DNA of 64,000 nt, taken from NCBI RefSeq assembly GCF_026212465.1, contig NC_080062.1, positions 12,330,643 through 12,394,642 on the forward strand, in the 5' to 3' direction. A program made the translations under genes and the position numbers. This stretch comes from Amaranthus tricolor (Eukaryota > Streptophyta > Magnoliopsida > Caryophyllales > Amaranthaceae). Of this stretch, positions 26,801 to 39,760 are shown piece by piece (within the stretch, counting starts at the first letter, position 1; each line of letters begins with the position of its first letter). The notes beneath the pieces were generated by a model that was not told the origin of the DNA, ran no database searches, and saw nothing but the letters and a program-made list of their open reading frames with translations.

Positions 26801-27346
26801 ATATTACTGTGTTGAAGTGGTTAAAATATAAAATCATAGTCATATGCTAGAAATTACGTGATAAGTTATGATTATAAGGGTTTTTAAGCGTTTTTGACAC
26901 TTTTGCGCATTAAGTAGCTCAAACTCGGTTTGTTTTGTACGAAACTTCGCACACAACACGATTTGGTATATATTATTGTGTTGAAGTGGTTAGAATTTAA
27001 AATCTTAGTCATGTGCTAGAAATTACATGTTAAGTTGCGATTTTAAGGGTTTTTATGCGTTTTACCACTTTTGCACATAAAGTAGCTCAAACTTGGTTTG
27101 TTTTGCACGAAACTTGTCACACAACACTATTTGGTATATATTATTGTGTCTAAGTGGTTAAAGTATATAATCATAGTCATATGCTAGAAATTACGTGATA
27201 AATTGCGATTTTAAGGGTTTTTAAGCGTTTTTGGCACTTTTGCGCATAAAGTAGCTCAAACTTGGTTTGTTTTGCACGAAAGTTGACACACAACACTATT
27301 TGGTATATATTATTGTGTTGAAGTGGTTAGAATTTAATATCATAGT

Positions 27347-28907
27347 TATATGCTAAAAATTACCTGATAAGTTTCGATTTTAAGGGTTTTTAAGCGTTTT
27401 TGCCACTTTTGCGCATAAAGTAGTTCAACCTTGGTTAGTTTTGCACGAAACTTCGCACACAACACTATTTGGTTTTTATTATTGTGTTGAAGTGGTTAGA
27501 ATTGACTATCAAAGTCATATGCTAAAAATTACGTGTTATGTTGCAATTATAAGAGTTTTTTAGCGTTTTTGCCACTTTTGTGCACAAAGTAGCTCAAACT
27601 TTGTTTGTTTTGCACCAAACTTGGCACACAACACTATTTGGTATATATTATTGTGTTGAAGTGGTTAGAATTGAAAATCATAGTCATATGCAAGAAATTA
27701 CATGTTATATTGTGATTTTAAGGGTTTATAAGCGTTTTTTCCACTTTTTCACATAAAATAGCTTAAACTTGGTTTGTTCGGCACGAAACTTGGCAAACAA
27801 TACAATTTGGTACTAATTATTCTGTTGAATTAGTTAGAATTTAAAATCTTAGTCATATGCTAAAATTTACGTGCTAAGTTACGATTTTAAGGGTTTTTAA
27901 GCGTTTTGCCACTTTTGCACATAAAGTAACTCAAACCTTGTTTGTTTTACGCAAAACATGGCACACAACACTATTTGGTATATATTACTGTGTTGAAGTG
28001 GTTAAAATATAAAATCATAGTCATATGCTAGAAATTACGTGATAAGTTATGATTATAAAGGTTTTTATGCATTTTTGCCACTTTTGCGCATAAAGTAGCT
28101 CTAACTTGGTTTGTTTTGTACTAAACTTCGCACACAACACTATTTGGTATACATTATTGTGTTGAAGTGGTTAGAATTTAAACTCTTAGTCATATGCTAG
28201 AAATTACATGTTAAGTTGCGATTTTAAGGGTTTTTAAGCGTTTTACCACATTTGCACATAAAGTAGCTCAAACCTTGTTTGTTTTGCACGAAACTTGGCA
28301 CACAACACTATTTGGTATATATTATTGTGTCTAAGTGGTTAAAATATAAAATCATAGTCATGTCCTAGAAATTAAGTGATAAATTGCGATTTTAATGGTT
28401 TTTAAGCGTTTTTAGCACTTTTGCGCATAAAGTAGCTCAAACTTGGTTTGTTTTGCACGAAACTTGACACACAACACTATTTGGTATATATATTATTGTG
28501 TTGAAGTGGTTAGAATTTAATATCATAGTCATATGCTACAAATTACCTGATAAGTTTCGATTTTAAGGGGTTTTTAAGCGTTTTTGCCACTTTTGCGCAT
28601 AAAGTAGCTCAAAGTTGGTTTGTTTTGCACGAAACTTGACACACACCACTATTTCGTATATATTATTGTGTTGAAGTGTTTAGAATTTAAAATCTTATTC
28701 ATATGCTAGAAATTACGTCTTAAGTTGCGATTTTAAGGGTTTTTAAGCATTTTGCCACTTTTGCACATAAAGTAGCTCAAACTTCGTTCGTTTTGCACAA
28801 AACTTGGCTCACAACACTATTTGGTATATATTATTGTGTTGAAGTGGTTAAAATATAAAATCATAGTCATATGCTAGAAATTACATGATAAGTTGCGATT
28901 TTAAGGG
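27347..28907 (-). repeat. Partial fourth copy of the 15-monomer unit, ended by a two-monomer deletion
   Basis: The unit seen at 13331, 15866 and 19751 starts again at 27347, 7596 bp (45 monomers) after the third copy. It follows the same order to about 28907. There the monomer AAGTTGCGATTTTAAGGG jumps to TTTTGTAAGCG and GCCGCTTTTGC. In the other copies two more monomers lie between these points, so about 338 bp are missing. This is what an unequal exchange within the repeat would leave. Confidence 0.75.
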
Positions 28908-31039
28908 TTTTGTAAGCGTTTTGCCGCTTTTGCATATAAAGTAACTCAAACTTGGTTTGTTTTGCACGAAATGTGGCACACAACACTATTTGGTATATAT
29001 TACTGTGTTGAAGTGGTTAAAATATAAAATAATAGTCATATGCTAGAAATTACGTGATAAGTTATGATTATAAGGGTTTTTAAGCGTTTTTGCCACTTTT
29101 GCGCATTAAGTAGCTCAAACTTGGTTTGTTTTGTACGAAACTTCGCACACAACACGATTTGGTATATTTTATTGTGTTGAAGTGGTTAGAATTTAAAATC
29201 TTAGTCATATGCCAGAAATTACATGTTAAGTTGCGATTTTAAGGGTTTTTAAGCGTTTTACCACTTTTGCACATAAAGTATCTCAAACTTGGTTTGTTTT
29301 GCACAAAACTTGGCACAGAACACTATTTGGTATATATTATTGTGTCTAAGCTGTTAAAATATATAATCATAGTCATATGCTAGAAATTACGTGATAAATT
29401 GCGATTTTAAGGGCTTTTAAGCGTTTTTGGCACTTTTGCGCATAAAGTAGCTCAAACTTTGTTTGTTTTGCACGAAACTTGACACACAACACTATTTGGT
29501 ATATATTATTGGGTTGAAGTGGTTAGAATTTAATTTTATAGTTATATGTTACAAATTACCTGATAAGTTTCGATTTTAAGGGTTTTTAAGCGTTTTTGCC
29601 ACTTTTGCACATAATGTAGCTCAAACTTGGTTTGTTTTGCACGAAACTTGTCACACAACACTATATGGTATATATTATTGTGTTGAAGTGTTTAGAATTT
29701 AAAATCTTAGTCATATGCTAGAAATTACGTGTTAAGTTGCGATTTTAAGGGTTTTTAAACGTTTTGCCACTTTTGCACATAAAGTAGCTCATACTTCGTT
29801 TGTTTTGCACGAAACTTGGCTCACAACACTATTTGGTATATATTATTGTGTTGAAGTGGTTAAAATATAAAATCATAGTCATATGCTAGAAATTACATGA
29901 TAAGTTGCGATTTTAAGGGTTTTTAAGCGTTTTTGCCACTTTTGCGCATAAAGTAGCTCAAACTTGGTTTGTTTTACACGAAACTTCGCACACAACACTA
30001 TTTGGTATTTATTATTGTGTTGAAGTGGTTAGAATTGAAAATCATAGTCATATGCAAGAAATTACATGTTATGTTGTGATTTTAAGGGTTTATAAGCGTT
30101 TTTTCCACTTTTGCACATAAAGTACCTCAAACTTGGTTTGTTTTGCACGAAACTTGGCACTCAACACTATTTGGTATTTATTATTCTGTTGAAGTGCTTA
30201 GAATTTAAAATCTTAGTCATATGCTACAAATTACGTGTTATGTTGCGATTTTAAGGGTTTTTAAGCGTTTTGCCGCTTTTGCACATAAAGTGACTCAAAC
30301 TTGGTTTGTTTTACACGAAATGTGGCACACAACACTATTTGGTATATATTACTGTGTTGAAGTGGTTAAAATATAAAATAATAGTCATATGCTAGAAATT
30401 ACGTGATAAGTTATGATTATAAGGGTTTTTAAGCGTTTTTGCCACTTTTGCGCATTAAGTAGCTCAAACTTGGTTTGTTTTGTACGAAACTTCGCACACA
30501 ACACGATTTGGTATATATTATTGTGTTGAAGTGGTTAGAATTTAAAATCTTAGTCATATGCTAGAAATTACATGTTAAGTTGCGATTTTAAGGGTTTTTA
30601 AGCGTTTTACCACTTTTGCACATAAAGTAGCTCAAACTTGGTTTGTTTTGCACGAAACTTGGCACACAACACTATTTGGTATATATTATTGTGTCTAAGT
30701 GGTTAAAATATATAATCATAGTCATATCCTAGAAATTACGTGATAAATTGCGATTTTAAGGGTTTTTAAGCGTTTTTGGCACTTTTGCGCATAAAGTAGC
30801 TCAAACTTGGTTTGTTTTGCACGAAACTTGACACACAACACTATTTGGTATATATTATTGTGTTGAAGTGGTTAGAATTTAATTTCATAGTTATATGCTA
30901 CAAATTACCTGATAAGTTTCGATTTTAAGGGTTTTTAAGCGTTTTTGCCACTTTTGCGCATAAAGTAGCTCAAACTTGGTTTGTTTTGCACGAAACTTCG
31001 CACACAACACTATTTGGTATATATTATTGTGTTGAAGTG

Positions 31040-34000
31040 GTTAAAATATAAAATCATATGCTAGAAATTACGTGATAAGTTATGAATATAAGGGTTTTTA
31101 AGCGTTTTTGCCACTTTTGCGCATTAAGTAGATCAAACTTGGTTTGTTTTGTACGAAACTTCGCACACAAAAGGATTTGGTATATATTATTGTGTTGAAG
31201 TGGTTAGAATTTAAAATCTTAGTCATATGCTAGAAATTACATGTTAAGTTGCTATTTTAAGGGTTTTTAAGCGTTTTACCACTTTTGCACATAAAGTAGC
31301 TCAAACTTGGTTTGTTTTGCACGAAACTTGGCACACAACACTATTTGGTATATATTATTGTGTCTAAGTGGTTAAAATATATAATCATAGTCATATGCTA
31401 GAAATTACGTGATAAATTGCGATTTTAACGGTTTTTAAGCGTTTTTGGCACTTTTGCGCATAAAGTAGCTCAAACTTGGTTTGTTTTGCACGAAACTAAA
31501 CACACAACACTTTTTGGTATATATTATTGTGTTGAAGTGGTTAGAATTTAAAATCATAGTCATATGCTAGAAATTACTTGATAAGTTGCGATTTTAAGGG
31601 TTTTTAAGCGTTTTTTCCACTTTTGCACATAAAGTACCTCAAACTTGGTTTGTTTTGCACGAAACTTGGCACTCAACACTATTTGGTATTTATTATTCTG
31701 TTGAAGTGGTTAGAATTTAAAATCTTAGTCATATGCTAGAAATTACGTGTTATGTTGCGATTTTAAGGGTTTTTAAGCGTTTTGCCGCTTTTGCACATAA
31801 AGTAACTCAAACTTGGTTTGTTTTACACGAAATGTGGCACACAACACTATTTGGTATATATTACTGTGTTGAAGTGGTTAAAATATAAAATAATAGTCAT
31901 ATGCTAGAAATTACGTGATAAGTTATGATTATAAGGGTTTTTAAGCGTTTTTGCCACTTTTGCGCATTAAGTAGCTCAAACTTGGTTTGTTTTGTACGAA
32001 ACTTCGCACACAACACGATTTGGTATATATTATTGTGTTGAAGTGGTTAGAATTTAAAATCTTAGTCATATGCTAGAAATTACATGTTAAGTTGCGATTT
32101 TAAGGGTTTTTAAGCGTTTTACCACTTTTGCACATAAAGTAGCTCAAACTTGGTTTGTTTTGCACGAAACTTGGCACACAACACTATTTGGTATAAATTT
32201 TGTGTCTAAGTGGTTAAAATATATAATCATAGTCATATCCTAGAAATTACGTGATAAATTGCGATTTTAAGGGTTTTTAAGCGTTTTTGGCACTTTTGCG
32301 CATAAAGTAGCTCAAACTTGGTTTGTTTTGCACGAAACTTGACACACAACACTATTTGGTATATATTATTGTGTTGAAGTGGTTAGAATTTAATTTCATA
32401 GTTATATGCTACAAATTACCTGATAAGTTTCGATTTTAAGGGTTATTAAGCGTTTTTGCCACTTTTGCGCATAAAGTAGCTCAAACTTGGTTTGTTTTGC
32501 ACGAAACTTCGCACACAACACTATTTGGTATTTATTATTGTGTTGAAGTGGTTAGAATTGACTATCAAAGTCATATGCTAGAAATTACGTGTTATGTTGC
32601 AATTATAAGAGTTTTTTAGCGTTTTTGCCACTTTTGCGCACAAAGTAGCTCAAACTTGGTTTGTTTTGCACCAAACTTGGCATACAACACTATTTGGTAT
32701 ATATTATTGTGTTGAAGTGGTTAGAATTGAAAATCATAGTCATATGCAAGAAATTACATGTTATGTTGTGATTTTAAGGGTTTATAAGCGTTTTTTCCAC
32801 TTTTTCACATAAAGTAGCTGAAACTTGGTTTGTTTTGCACGAAACTTAGCAAACAACACTATTTGGTATTAATTATTCTGTTGAAGTGGTTAGAATTTAA
32901 AATCCTAGTCATATGCTAAAAATTACGTGCTAAGTTGCGATTTTAAGGGTTTTTAAGCGTTTTGCCACTTTTGCACATAAAGTAACTCAAACTTGGTTTG
33001 TTTTACACGAAACTTGGCACACAACACTATTTGGTATATATTACTGTGTTGAAGTGGTTAAAATATAAAATCATAGTCATATGCTAGAAATTACGTGATA
33101 AGTTATGACTATAAGGGTTTTTAAGCGTTTCTGCCACTTTTGCGCATAAAGTAGCTCTAACTTGGTTTGTTTTGTACGAAACTTCGCACACAGCACTATT
33201 TGGTATATATTATTGTGTTGAAGTGGTTAGAATTTAAAATCTTAGTCATATGCTAGAAATTACATGTTAAGTTGCGATTTTAAGGATTTTTAAGCGTTTT
33301 ACCACTTTTGCACATAAAGTAGCTCAAACCTTGTTTGTTTTGTACGAAACTTGGCACACAACACTATTTGGTATATATTATTGTGTCTAAGTGGTTAAAA
33401 TATAAAATCATAGTCATATCCTAGAAATTACGTGATAAATTGCGATTTTAAGGGTTTTTAAACGTTTTTGGCACTTTTGCGCATAAAGTAGTTCAAACTT
33501 GGTTTGTTTTGCACGAAACTTGACACACAAATCTATTTGGTATATATTATTGTGTTGAAGTGGTTAGAATTTAATATCATAGTCATATGCTACAAGTTAC
33601 ATGATAAGTTTCGATTTTAAGGGTTTTTAAGCGTTTTTGCCACTTTTGCGCATAAATTATCTCAAACTTGGTTTGTTTTACACGAAACTTGACACACAAC
33701 ACTATTTGGTATATATTATTGTGTTGAAGTGTTTAAAATTTAAAATATTAGTCATATTCTAGAAATTACGTGTTAAGTTGCGATTTTAAGGGTTTTTAAG
33801 CGTTTTGCCACTTTTGCACATAAAGTAGCTCAAACTTCGTTTGTTTTGCACGAAACTTGGCTCACAACACTATTTGGTATATATTATTGTGTTGAAGTGG
33901 TTAAAATATAAAATCATAGTCATATGCTAGAAATTACGTGATAAGTTACGATTTTAAGGGTTTTTAAGCGTTTTTGCCACTTTTGCGCATAGAGTAGCTC

Positions 34001-34955
34001 AAACTTGGTTTGTTTTACACGAAACTTCGCACACAACACTATTTGGTATTTATTATTGTGTTGAAGTGGTTAGAATTGAAAATCATAGTCATATGCAAGA
34101 AATTACATGTTATGTTGTGATTTTAAGGGTTTATAAGCGTTTTTTCCACTTTTACACATAAAGTAGCTCAAACTTGGTTTGTTTTGCACGAAACTTGGCA
34201 CTCAACACTATTTGGTATTTATTATTCTGTTGAAGTGGTTAGAATTTAAAATCTTAGTCATTTGCTAGAAATTACGTGTTATGTTGCGATTTTAAGGGTT
34301 TTTAAGCGTTTTGCCGCTTTTGCACATAAAGTAACTCAAACTTGGTTTGTTTTACACGAAATGTGGCACACAACACTATTTGGTATATATTATTGTGTTG
34401 AAGTGGTTAAAATATAAAATCATATGCTAGAAATTACGTGATAAGTTATGAATATAAGGGTTTTTAAGCGTTTTTGCCACTTTTGCGCATTAAGTAGATC
34501 AAACTTGGTTTGTTTTGTACGAAACTTCGCACACAACAGGATTTGGTATATATTATTGTGTTGAAGTGGTTAGAATTTAAAATCTTAGTCATATGCTAGA
34601 AATTACATGTTAAGTTGCTATTTTAAGGGTTTTTAAGCGTTTTACCACTTTTGCACATAAAGTAGCTCAAACTTGGTTTGTTTTGCACGAAACTTGGCAC
34701 ACAACACTATTTGGTATATATTATTGTGTCTAAGTGGTTAAAATATATAATCATAGTCATATGCTAGAAATTACGTGATAAATTGCGATTTTAACGGTTT
34801 TTAAGCGTTTTTGGCACTTTTGCGCATAAAGTAGCTCAAACTTGGTTTGTTTTGCACGAAACTAAACACACAACACTTTGGTTGGGTATGATTATATTAT
34901 TGTGTTGAAGTGGTTAGAATTTAAAATCATAGTCATATGCTAGAAATTACTTGAT
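31040..34955 (-). repeat. 20-monomer spaced duplication of rare-variant monomers
   Basis: Three consecutive rare types occur near 31.05-31.55 kb and again near 34.42-34.91 kb: GTTATGAATATAAGGG with AAGTAGATC, AGGATTTGG (31172 and 34538), and CGAAACTAAACACAC (31492 and 34858). The offset is about 3366 bp. The last type also occurs near 40606. Near 34870 the second copy has an irregular stretch, TTGGTTGGGTATGATT, in place of TTTTTGGTATATATT. Near 31600 the first copy runs into a chimeric monomer with GCGTTTTTTCCAC. Confidence 0.7.
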
Positions 34956-35599
34956 AAGTTTCGATTTTAAGGGTTTTTAAGCGTTTTTGCCACTTTTGCG
35001 CAATAAAGTAGCTCAAACTTGGTTTATTTTGCACGAAACTTGACACACAACATTATTTGGTATATATTATTGTGTTGAAGTGTTTAGAATTTAAAATCTT
35101 AGTCATATGCTAGAAATTACGTGTTAAGTTGCGATTTTAAGGGTTTTTAAACGTTTTGCCACTTTTGCACATAAAGTAGCTCAAACTTGGTTTGTTTTGC
35201 ACGAAACTTGTCTCACAACACTATTTGGTATATATTATTGTGTTGAAGTGGTTAAAATATAAAATCATAGTCATATGCTAGAAATTACGTGATAATTTGC
35301 GATTTTAAGGGTTTTTAAGCGTTTTTGCCACTTTTGCGCATAAAGTAGCTCAAACTTGGTTTGTTTTGCACAAAACTTCGCACACAACACTATTTGGTAT
35401 TTATTATTGTGTTGAAGTGGTTAGAATTGACTATCAAAGTCATATACTAGAAATTACGTGTTATGTTGCAATTATAAGAGTTTTTTAGCGTTTTTGCCAC
35501 TTTTGCGCACAAAGTAGCTCAAACTTGGTTTGTTTTGCACCAAACTTGGCATACAACACTATTTGGTATATATTATTGTGTTGAAGTGGTTAGAATTGA

Positions 35600-38500
35600 A
35601 AATCATAGTCATATGCAAGAAATTACATGTTATGTTGTGATTTTAAGGGTTTATAAGCGTTTTTTCCACTTTTTCACATAAAGTAGCTGAAACTTGGTTT
35701 GTTTTGCACGAAACTTAGCAAACAACACTATTTGGTATTAATTATTCTGTTGAAGTGGTTAGAATTCAAAATCTTAGTCATATGCTAAAAATTACGTGCT
35801 AAGTTGCGATTTTAAGGGTTTTTAAGCGTTTTGCCGCTTTTGCACATAAAGTAACTCAAACTTGGTTTGTTTTACACGAAACTTGGCACACAACACTATT
35901 TGGTATATATTACTGTGTTGAAGTGGTTAAAATATAAAATCATAGTCATATGCTAGAAATTACGTGATAAGTTATGATTATAAGGGTTTTTAAGCGTTTT
36001 TGCCACTTTTGCGCATAAAGTAGCTCTAACTTGGTTTGTTTTGTACGAACTTCGCACACAACACTATTTGGTATATATTATTGTGTTGAAGTGGTTAGAA
36101 TTTAAAATCTTAGTTATATGCTAGAAATTACATGTTAAGTTGCAATTTTAAGGGTTTTTTAAGCGTTTTACCACTTTTGCACATAAAGTAGCTCAAACCT
36201 TGTTTGTTTTGTACGAAACTTGGCACACAACACTATTTGGTATATATTATTGTGTCTAAGTGGTTAAAATATAAAATCATAGTCATATCCTAGAAATTAC
36301 GTGATAAATTGCGATTTTAAGGGTTTTTTAAACGTTTTTGGCACTTTTGCGCATAAAGTAGCTCAAACTTGGTTTGTTTTGCACGAAACATGACACACAA
36401 CACTATTTGGTATATATTATTGTGTTGAAGTGGTTAGAATTGAAAATCATAGTCATATGCAAGAAATTACATGTTATGTTGTGATTTTAAGGGTTTATAA
36501 GCGTTTTTTCCACTTTTTCACATAAAGTAGCTGAAACTTGGTTTGTTTTGCACGAAACTTAGCAAACAACACTATTTGGTATTAATTATTCTGTTGAAGT
36601 GGTTAGAATTTAAAATCTTAGTCATATGCTAAAAATTACGTGCTAAGTTGCGATTTTAAGGGTTTTTAAGCGTTTTGCCACTTTTGCACATAAAGTAACT
36701 CAAACTTGGTTTGTTTTACACGAAACTTGGCACACAACACTATTTGGTATATATTACTGTGTTGAAGTGGTTAAAATATAAAATCATAGTCATATGCTAA
36801 AAATTACGTGATAAGTTATGATTATAAGGGTTTTTAAGCGTTTTTGCCACTTTTGCGCATAAAGTAGCTCTAACTTGGTTTGTTTTGTACGAAACTTCGC
36901 ATACAACACTATTTGGTATATATTATTGTGTTGAAGTGGTTAGAATTTAAAATCTTAGTCATATGCTAGAAATTACATGTTAAGTTGCAATTTTAAGGGT
37001 TTTTTAAGCGTTTTACCACTTTTGCACATAAAGTAGCTCAAACCTTGTTTGTTTTGTACGAAACTTGGCACACAACACTATTTGGTATATATTATTGTGT
37101 CTAAGTGGTTAAAATATAAAATCATAGTCATATCCTAGAAATTACGTGATAAATTGCGATTTTAAGGGTTTTTAAACGTTTTTGGCACTTTTGCGCATAA
37201 AGTAGCTCAAACTTGGTTTGTTTTGCACGAAACATGACACACAACACTATTTGGTATATATTATTGTGTTGAAGTGGTTAGAATTGAAAATCATAGTCAT
37301 ATGCAAGAAATTACATGTTATGTTGTGATTTTAAGGGTTTATAAGCGTTTTTTCCACTTTTTCACATAAAGTAGCTGAAACTTGGTTTTGTTTTGCACGA
37401 AACTTAGCAAACAACACTATTTGGTATTAATTAATCTGTTGAAGTGGTTAGAATTTAAAATCTTAGTCATATGCTAAAAATTACGTGCTAAGTTGCGATT
37501 TTAAGGGTTTTTAAGCGTTTTGCCACTTTTGCACATAAAGTAACTCAAACTTGGTTTGTTTTACACGAAACTTGGCACACAACACTATTTGGTATATATT
37601 ACTGTGTTGAAGTGGTTTAAAATATAAAATCATAGTCATATGCTAAAAATTACGTGATAAGTTATGATTATAAGGTTTTTAAGCGTTTTTGCCACTTTTG
37701 CGCATAAAGTAGCTCTAACTTGGTTTGTTTTGTACGAAACTTCGCACACAACACTATTTGGTATATATTATTGTGTTGAAGTGGTTAGAATTTAAAATCT
37801 TAGTTATATGCTAGAAATTACATGTTAAGTTGCAATTTTAAGGGTTTTTAAGCGTTTTACCACTTTTGCACATAAAGTAGCTCAAACCTTGTTTGTTTTG
37901 TACGAAACTTGGCACACAACACTATTTGGTATATATTATTGTGTCTAAGTGGTTAAAATATAAAATCATAGTCATATCCTAGAAAGTACGTGATAAATTG
38001 CGATTTTAAGGGTTTTTAAACGTTTTTGGCACTTTTGCGCATAAAGTAGTTCAAACTTGGTTTGTTTTGCACGAAACATGACACACAACACTATTTGGTA
38101 TATATTATTGTGTTGAAGTGGTTAGAATTGAAAATCATAGTCATATGCAAGAAATTACATGTTATGTTGTGATTTTAAGGGTTTATAAGCGTTTTTTCCA
38201 CTTTTTCACATAAAGTAGCTGAAACTTGGTTTGTTTTGCACGAAACTTAGCAAACAACACTATTTGGTATTAATTATTCTGTTGAAGTGGTTAGAATTTA
38301 AAATCTTAGTCATATGCTAAAAATTACGTGCTAAGTTGCGATTTTAAGGGTTTTTAAGCGTTTTGCCACTTTTGCACATAAAGTAACTCAAACTTGGTTT
38401 GTTTTACACGAAACTTGGCACACAACACTATTTGGTATATATTACTGTGTTGAAGTGGTTAAAATATAAAATCATAGTCATATGCTAAAAATTACGTGAT

Positions 38501-39760
38501 AAGTTATGATTATAAGGGTTTTTAAGCGTTTTTGCCACTTTTGCGCATAAAGTAGCTCTAACTTGGTTTGTTTTGTACGAAACTTCGCATACAACACTAT
38601 TTGGTATATATTATTGTGTTGAAGTGGTTAGAATTTAAAATCTTAGTCATATGCTAGAAATTACATGTTAAGTTGCAATTTTAAGGGTTTTTTAAGCGTT
38701 TTACCACTTTTGCACATAAAGTAGCTCAAACCTTGTTTGTTTTGTACGAAACTTGGCACACAACACTATTTGGTATATATTATTGTGTCTAAGTGGTTAA
38801 AATATAAAATCATAGTCATATCCTAGAAATTACGTGATAAATTGCGATTTTAAGGGTTTTTAAACGTTTTTGGCACTTTTGCGCATAAAGTAGCTCAAAC
38901 TTGGTTTGTTTTGCACGAAACATGACACACAACACTATTTGGTATATATTATTGTGTTGAAGTGGTTAGAATTGAAAATCATAGTCATATGCAAGAAATT
39001 ACATGTTATGTTGTGATTTTAAGGGTTTATAAGCGTTTTTTCCACTTTTTCACATAAAGTAGCTGAAACTTGGTTTGTTTTGCACGAAACTTAGCAAACA
39101 ACACTATTTGGTATTAATTATTCTGTTGAAGTGGTTAGAATTTAAAATCTTAGTCATATGCTAAAAATTACGTGCTAAGTTGCGATTTTAAGGGTTTTTA
39201 AGCGTTTTGCCACTTTTGCACATAAAGTAACTCAAACTTGGTTTGTTTTACACGAAACTTGGCACACAACACTATTTGGTATATATTACTGTGTTGAAGT
39301 GGTTAAAATATAAAATCATAGTCATATGCTAGAAATTACGTGATAAGTTATGATTATAAGGGTTTTTAAGCGTTTTTGCCACTTTTGCGCATAAAGTAGC
39401 TCTAACTTGGTTTGTTTTGTACGAAACTTCACACACAACACTATTTGGTATATATTATTGTGTTGAAGTGGTTAGAATTTAAAATCTTAGTCATATGCTA
39501 GAAATTACATGTTAAGTTGCGATTTTAAGGGTTTTTAAGCGTTTTACCACTTTTGCACATAAAGTAGCTCAAACCTTGTTTGTTTTGTACGAAACTTGGC
39601 ACACAACACTATTTGGTATATATTATTGTGTCTAAGTGGTTAAAATATAAAATCATAGTCATATCCTAGAAATTACGTGATAAATTGCGATTTTAAGGGT
39701 TTTTAAACGTTTTTGGCACTTTTGCGCATAAAGTAGCTCAAACTTGGTTTGTTTTGCACG
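35600..39760 (-). repeat. 5-monomer higher-order repeat in subfamily A, 844 bp, about five copies
   Basis: GAAACATGAC occurs at 36385, 37229, 38073 and 38917, offsets of 844 bp each time. GAAACTTAGC occurs at 35710, 36554, 37400, 38242 and 39086. Each period holds a GAATTGAAAATC/TTTATAAGCG monomer, a TTAATTATTCTG/ATGCTAAAAATTAC monomer, an ATTACTGTG/GCTCTAACTTGG monomer, a TTTTACCAC/CCTTGTTTG monomer and a GTGTCTAAG/TTTTTGGCAC monomer. In non-amplified copies (near 33.53 and 39.77 kb) the last type is followed by TTTAATATCATAG. Here it runs straight into GAATTGAAAATC, so the period was made by an exchange that removed intervening monomers. Confidence 0.88.
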
